Below, piece after piece: positions 11,914 to 14,123 of a DNA stretch of 14,123 bases. A program made the position numbers and the translations under genes. Below the pieces are notes generated by a model that was given only the letters and a program-made list of their open reading frames with translations, was not told the DNA's origin and did no database searches. The DNA is from DASUHT01 sp038230835 (GTDB lineage: Bacteria; Actinomycetota; Thermoleophilia; Gaiellales; JAICJC01), in the NCBI GenBank assembly GCA_038230835.1, contig JBBRMM010000036.1, forward strand, positions 1 through 14,123, written 5' to 3'. Positions within the stretch are counted from its first letter, which is position 1. Each line of letters begins with the position of its first letter.

Positions 11914-12219
11914 GTGACCGTGATGGCGGAGCCCGTCCAGGGAGACGATCATGCCGACGTGTCCACCGTTCACGCAGAGTTCCGCGAGCATGCCCTAGCG
12001 TCGCGAATCGCCCAGGGCATCCGGGAGAATGACTCCGTACGCACGCACGGTGCGATCGTGGCCGCGTTACAGCTGTACCCGGTCGACCACACGATCGCCG
12101 ATGTCTTTTTGCCCGCGTTACGGACGCTGGAGAATACCGCGGGCGCCAGCGCACGGAAGGCCGCCTCTGCCGTTATCCAGGCCCACGTGCGCCAACTCGT
12201 CCAAGGCCAAGCCATCTAA
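11914..12219 (+). CDS. Hypothetical helical protein, 101 aa
   Basis: I do not recognise the product with confidence. It is predicted all-helical by eye, with SRIAQGIRENDSVRTHGAIVAALQLY, then DHTIADVFLPALRTLEN and ARKAASAVIQAHVRQLV as likely helices. The DVFLPALRTLE segment and its setting resemble the helical cap next to cobalamin-binding domains of MerR/CarH-type regulators, but the Trp-rich signature and the cobalamin-binding half are absent, so this is only a faint likeness. Codon use is high-GC and protein-like, supporting a real gene. GTG at 11914 is the longest start; ATG at 11923 follows in frame; neither has a good ribosome site. It lies divergent to the integrase, across 197 bases. 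It may be cargo or an element-control gene. Confidence 0.55.
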   Translation: MTVMAEPVQGDDHADVSTVHAEFREHALASRIAQGIRENDSVRTHGAIVAALQLYPVDHTIADVFLPALRTLENTAGASARKAASAVIQAHVRQLVQGQAI

Positions 12220-12291
12220 CCCTCGCCTCGGCACCGAAACATTGGGGTGGCCGGCGCACCGAGAACTCCAAAAGCCGCCGGTCAGCATCAT

Positions 12292-12314
12292 GGGGCAAAG
12301 TCAGCTTTGCGCCC
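12292..12314 (+). terminator. Hairpin after the 101-aa gene
   Basis: GCAAAG and CTTTGC form a perfect six-base-pair stem around a TCAG loop, extended by GGG pairing with CCC past one bulged G. It lies about 70 bases after the stop at 12219. No T tract follows. It could be a terminator or a recombination-site dyad. Confidence 0.4.
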
Positions 12315-12354
12315 GGGGTTCGGCCGATCCCACCAGTCGTGAGCGCCCGCCGGA

Positions 12355-12360
12355 TAGACT
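12355..12360 (+). promoter_or_regulatory. Possible -10 box before the 85-aa gene
   Basis: TAGACT fits TANNNT and is identical to the box before serS. It would start transcription at about 12368, about 31 bases ahead of the GTG at 12399. No clear -35 box is visible. Confidence 0.3.
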
Positions 12361-12398
12361 GGGCCTCCTGACCGTCGAAACACGGCTCGGCCGCACCA

Positions 12399-12656
12399 GT
12401 GGAAGCTCCGGACCTCAACAAAATCAACGTCGCCCAAGCGCTCGCTGCGCGCTCACGCGTCAGGGCGCAACGCCTCAACGAGCTCGCAGACACCCTCGAC
12501 CGCGTGCCACCGGAGCACCCCACGAATACGAAGCTGCGCTGGAGAGCGCCACAGATCAGCGGCGGCGGCTTCCCCACGCCCGACCAGTGGGACACACTCG
12601 CGGCCAACCCGGGCGACCTGGACGCCCTCATCCGAGCTCTGGACGACATCGCTTGA
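12399..12656 (+). CDS. Hypothetical small protein, 85 aa
   Basis: The product is not recognised. It begins with a helix (VAQALAARSRVRAQRLNELADTLDRV, positions 11-36 taken as two pieces) rich in Arg and Leu, suggesting a coiled-coil or dimerising segment. A Gly/Pro-rich middle follows (QISGGGFPTPDQWDTLAAN), and an acidic end (DLDALIRALDDIA). Such a small charged protein could be a regulator or an antitoxin, but no toxin-like partner is next to it. GTG at 12399 is the first start after an in-frame stop at 12369. There is no Shine-Dalgarno. It is convergent with the flavin oxidase gene, with only 14 bases between the stops. Codon use is high-GC, supporting a real gene. Confidence 0.5.
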   Translation: MEAPDLNKINVAQALAARSRVRAQRLNELADTLDRVPPEHPTNTKLRWRAPQISGGGFPTPDQWDTLAANPGDLDALIRALDDIA

Positions 12657-12670
12657 ACCCAGCGTCGGGG

Positions 12671-14123
12671 CTAACCGGAGATGCTTTGAGGGAACCGAAA
12701 CAGGTTGTGAGGGTCATAGGATCGCTTGATGGCGCGGAGGCGAGGCAGGTTCGAGGCGTAGTACGCCTGCTCCCAACCCGCCAGGGTAGGGTCGATGTAG
12801 TTCTGGTATGCCTGGCCCGAAACGTACGGCCGCATGGCGGCGTGAAACGCCGCCAGCCAAGCGTCGGCAGCGGGCAGATCAGCGAGTGCCTGCGAGTAGG
12901 CGAGGTATTGGCAGGAGAAGAGTTGGTCGCGATGCACGAACGCGGTCACGTCTGCCGCGACGCGGTTCAGCGCACCCCCGTAGGGGTCAAGCAGAAACGC
13001 GCCGGTGCCTCCGCCGTGAGACTGTCGCTGCTCGATGAAGCGGATCGCAGTCGAGATCGCCGCGAGTGGGAACGCGCGGTCGGCATAATCGGAGCGAGCG
13101 GCGAACCGCGCCGGGCGAAACGCGCGGCAGGCGGCCTCCGTCTCCCCGGCGCAGCCGGCCCAGATCCGCTGGGCGTCAAGATAGCTGGCGCTGCCAGTGC
13201 TGATCGAGGCACCCGGGACGGCCGCCAGCGGGGCGACCAGCGCACGCAGTTCGCGCTCCGTGCCGCCGAGGAGCTGACCAAAGACCCGCACGCGTGGCCC
13301 TGACGGGTCGGTCGCCAGCGAGCACAGCAGGTACAGCGCGTCGGGAGCATGCGGCGCGAGCGCCTGCCAGGCATCGACGCTCGCCGACGCCTGCGACCAC
13401 GGCCAGTCACAAAACACATACGCCACGTCCCCCACCGGGTGCGTGCGCAGCGTGATCGCGGTGGCGATTCCGAAGTTCCCCCCACCGCCGCCCCGGCACG
13501 CCCAATACAGGTCGCTGTGCGCGTCGGGACCGGCCTCGAGCGCGCGCCCGTCGGCGGTCACGACCCGCAGCGACACAACGTTGTCGGAGATCGTTCCCAG
13601 CGCGCGAGACGCCAGGCCGACCCCGCCGCCCAGAGCGAGGCCCCCCAGCCCGACGGTCGGGCACGATCCGGAGGGCACCGCCAACCCGCGCCTCGCGAGC
13701 GCGGAAACCAAGTCGATCAGCCGACAACCAGCGCCGGCCGACACGCTTCGCCCGTCCGGAGCGATCGAGATCGCGGCCAACCCGCGAAGATCACACACCA
13801 CCCCCCGCGTCGTCGAATAGCCCGCGTAGCTGTGCCCACCCGACCGGGCCACGAGCCCCGCCCCGGAGCGTCCAGCCCACTCTACGCACGCCCGCACGTC
13901 TTCCTCCGACGCAGCAACCGCGACCGCCCCCGGTCGGATCGCCGAATAGCGCTCGTTATAGACCCGCCGCGCCGCCGCATAGCCACCGTCGCCCGGTACT
14001 AAAACCGGGCCGCGCAGCGCCGCCCGCAGATCACCCAGCGACGCTCGCCGCGGTCGCACCCGCGACGTCGCAGACCCGCTACTCGCACAACCCGCGAGCG
14101 CCCCGATCAATGGCGCAACCACC
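12671..14123 (-). CDS. FAD-dependent oxidase, berberine-bridge type, putative lipoprotein (5' partial)
   Basis: At least 483 residues are present; the N-terminus probably lies beyond the window, since only 12 residues precede a lipobox Cys (LIGALAGC). The FAD-binding domain shows RSGGHSYAG with the His that forms an 8-alpha-histidyl FAD bond (H97 of the visible part), and SGSCPTVGLGG with the Cys (C154) that forms a second, 6-S-cysteinyl bond. Both are the hallmark of bicovalent flavin oxidases. The C-terminal BBE signature YDPHNLFRFPQSI is present. The family oxidises sugars, oligosaccharides, alkaloids or other secondary metabolites with oxygen. A lipid anchor would place it on the cell surface. 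Substrate unknown. GTG at 14122 is merely the edge of the frame. Its stop faces the small gene at 12399. Confidence 0.88.
   Translation of the reverse strand, partial: VVAPLIGALAGCASSGSATSRVRPRRASLGDLRAALRGPVLVPGDGGYAAARRVYNERYSAIRPGAVAVAASEEDVRACVEWAGRSGAGLVARSGGHSYAGYSTTRGVVCDLRGLAAISIAPDGRSVSAGAGCRLIDLVSALARRGLAVPSGSCPTVGLGGLALGGGVGLASRALGTISDNVVSLRVVTADGRALEAGPDAHSDLYWACRGGGGGNFGIATAITLRTHPVGDVAYVFCDWPWSQASASVDAWQALAPHAPDALYLLCSLATDPSGPRVRVFGQLLGGTERELRALVAPLAAVPGASISTGSASYLDAQRIWAGCAGETEAACRAFRPARFAARSDYADRAFPLAAISTAIRFIEQRQSHGGGTGAFLLDPYGGALNRVAADVTAFVHRDQLFSCQYLAYSQALADLPAADAWLAAFHAAMRPYVSGQAYQNYIDPTLAGWEQAYYASNLPRLRAIKRSYDPHNLFRFPQSISG

Noticed and set aside
11945..11998. Very short frame at ATG 11951 with a good GGGAG site
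   Set aside because: It stops after about 15 codons and lies inside the 101-aa gene; a leader peptide is unlikely there.
12029..13303. 424-codon plus-strand frame
   Set aside because: It overlaps two better small genes in another frame and is antisense to the flavin oxidase; composition is Arg/Gly/Pro-rich shadow-like.
7599..14123. Duplicated tRNA-Ser end marking an att site
   Set aside because: No second copy of the T arm and acceptor sequence was found by eye; only short unrelated CCCACC matches.
1..14123. CRISPR array or classical defence system
   Set aside because: No regularly spaced repeats and no Cas, restriction, or toxin-antitoxin pair could be recognised.

Overview
The window is high-GC DNA from an actinobacterium-like organism. 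Several features point this way: a WhiG/FliA-type sigma factor, GTG starts, dense operons, and a recurrent TANNNT box placed exactly seven bases ahead of a start codon, a leaderless-mRNA layout common in Actinobacteria. A deep-branching class such as Thermoleophilia (Solirubrobacter/Conexibacter-like) is my best guess. That guess rests on gene content, not on a marker gene.

Left half (1-7687), mostly housekeeping and stable. It opens with the C-terminus of a formate dehydrogenase cytochrome b subunit, overlapped by a PhnP-like metallo-beta-lactamase-fold hydrolase. On the minus strand an ECF-like sigma factor is translationally coupled to an O6-alkylguanine-DNA alkyltransferase (ogt). Also on the minus strand is a fused two-domain siroheme decarboxylase (AhbA-AhbB / NirDL type). 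Its start lies about 27 bp from a divergent small lipoprotein cytochrome c. The cytochrome gene runs, with 1-4 bp overlaps, into a Cof-type HAD phosphatase and then serS. A 76-codon unknown gene follows on the minus strand, then a two-gene ABC exporter, then tRNA-Ser(UGA) with its own promoter and a perfect 10-bp hairpin 70 bp downstream.

Right half (about 7700-12660), accessory in character. It holds an AraC-family regulator divergent from a 76-aa unknown protein, a FliA/WhiG-type sigma factor, and a tyrosine recombinase with a small winged-helix protein coupled to its stop codon. Two small unknown genes lie on the other strand. Several inverted and direct repeats sit exactly in the intergenic promoter regions. 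It looks like an integrated element or its remnant next to tRNA-Ser, but I could not find a repeated copy of the tRNA end inside the window, so boundaries are undefined. The right edge carries most of a putative lipoprotein flavin oxidase of the berberine-bridge family with residues for bicovalent FAD.

The points most worth a second look are the integrase/winged-helix coupled pair with a nearby WhiG-like sigma factor and its perfect operator-like palindrome, the leaderless promoter pattern, and the siroheme decarboxylase fusion facing a cytochrome c. I did not find a clearly recognisable new defence or CRISPR system.
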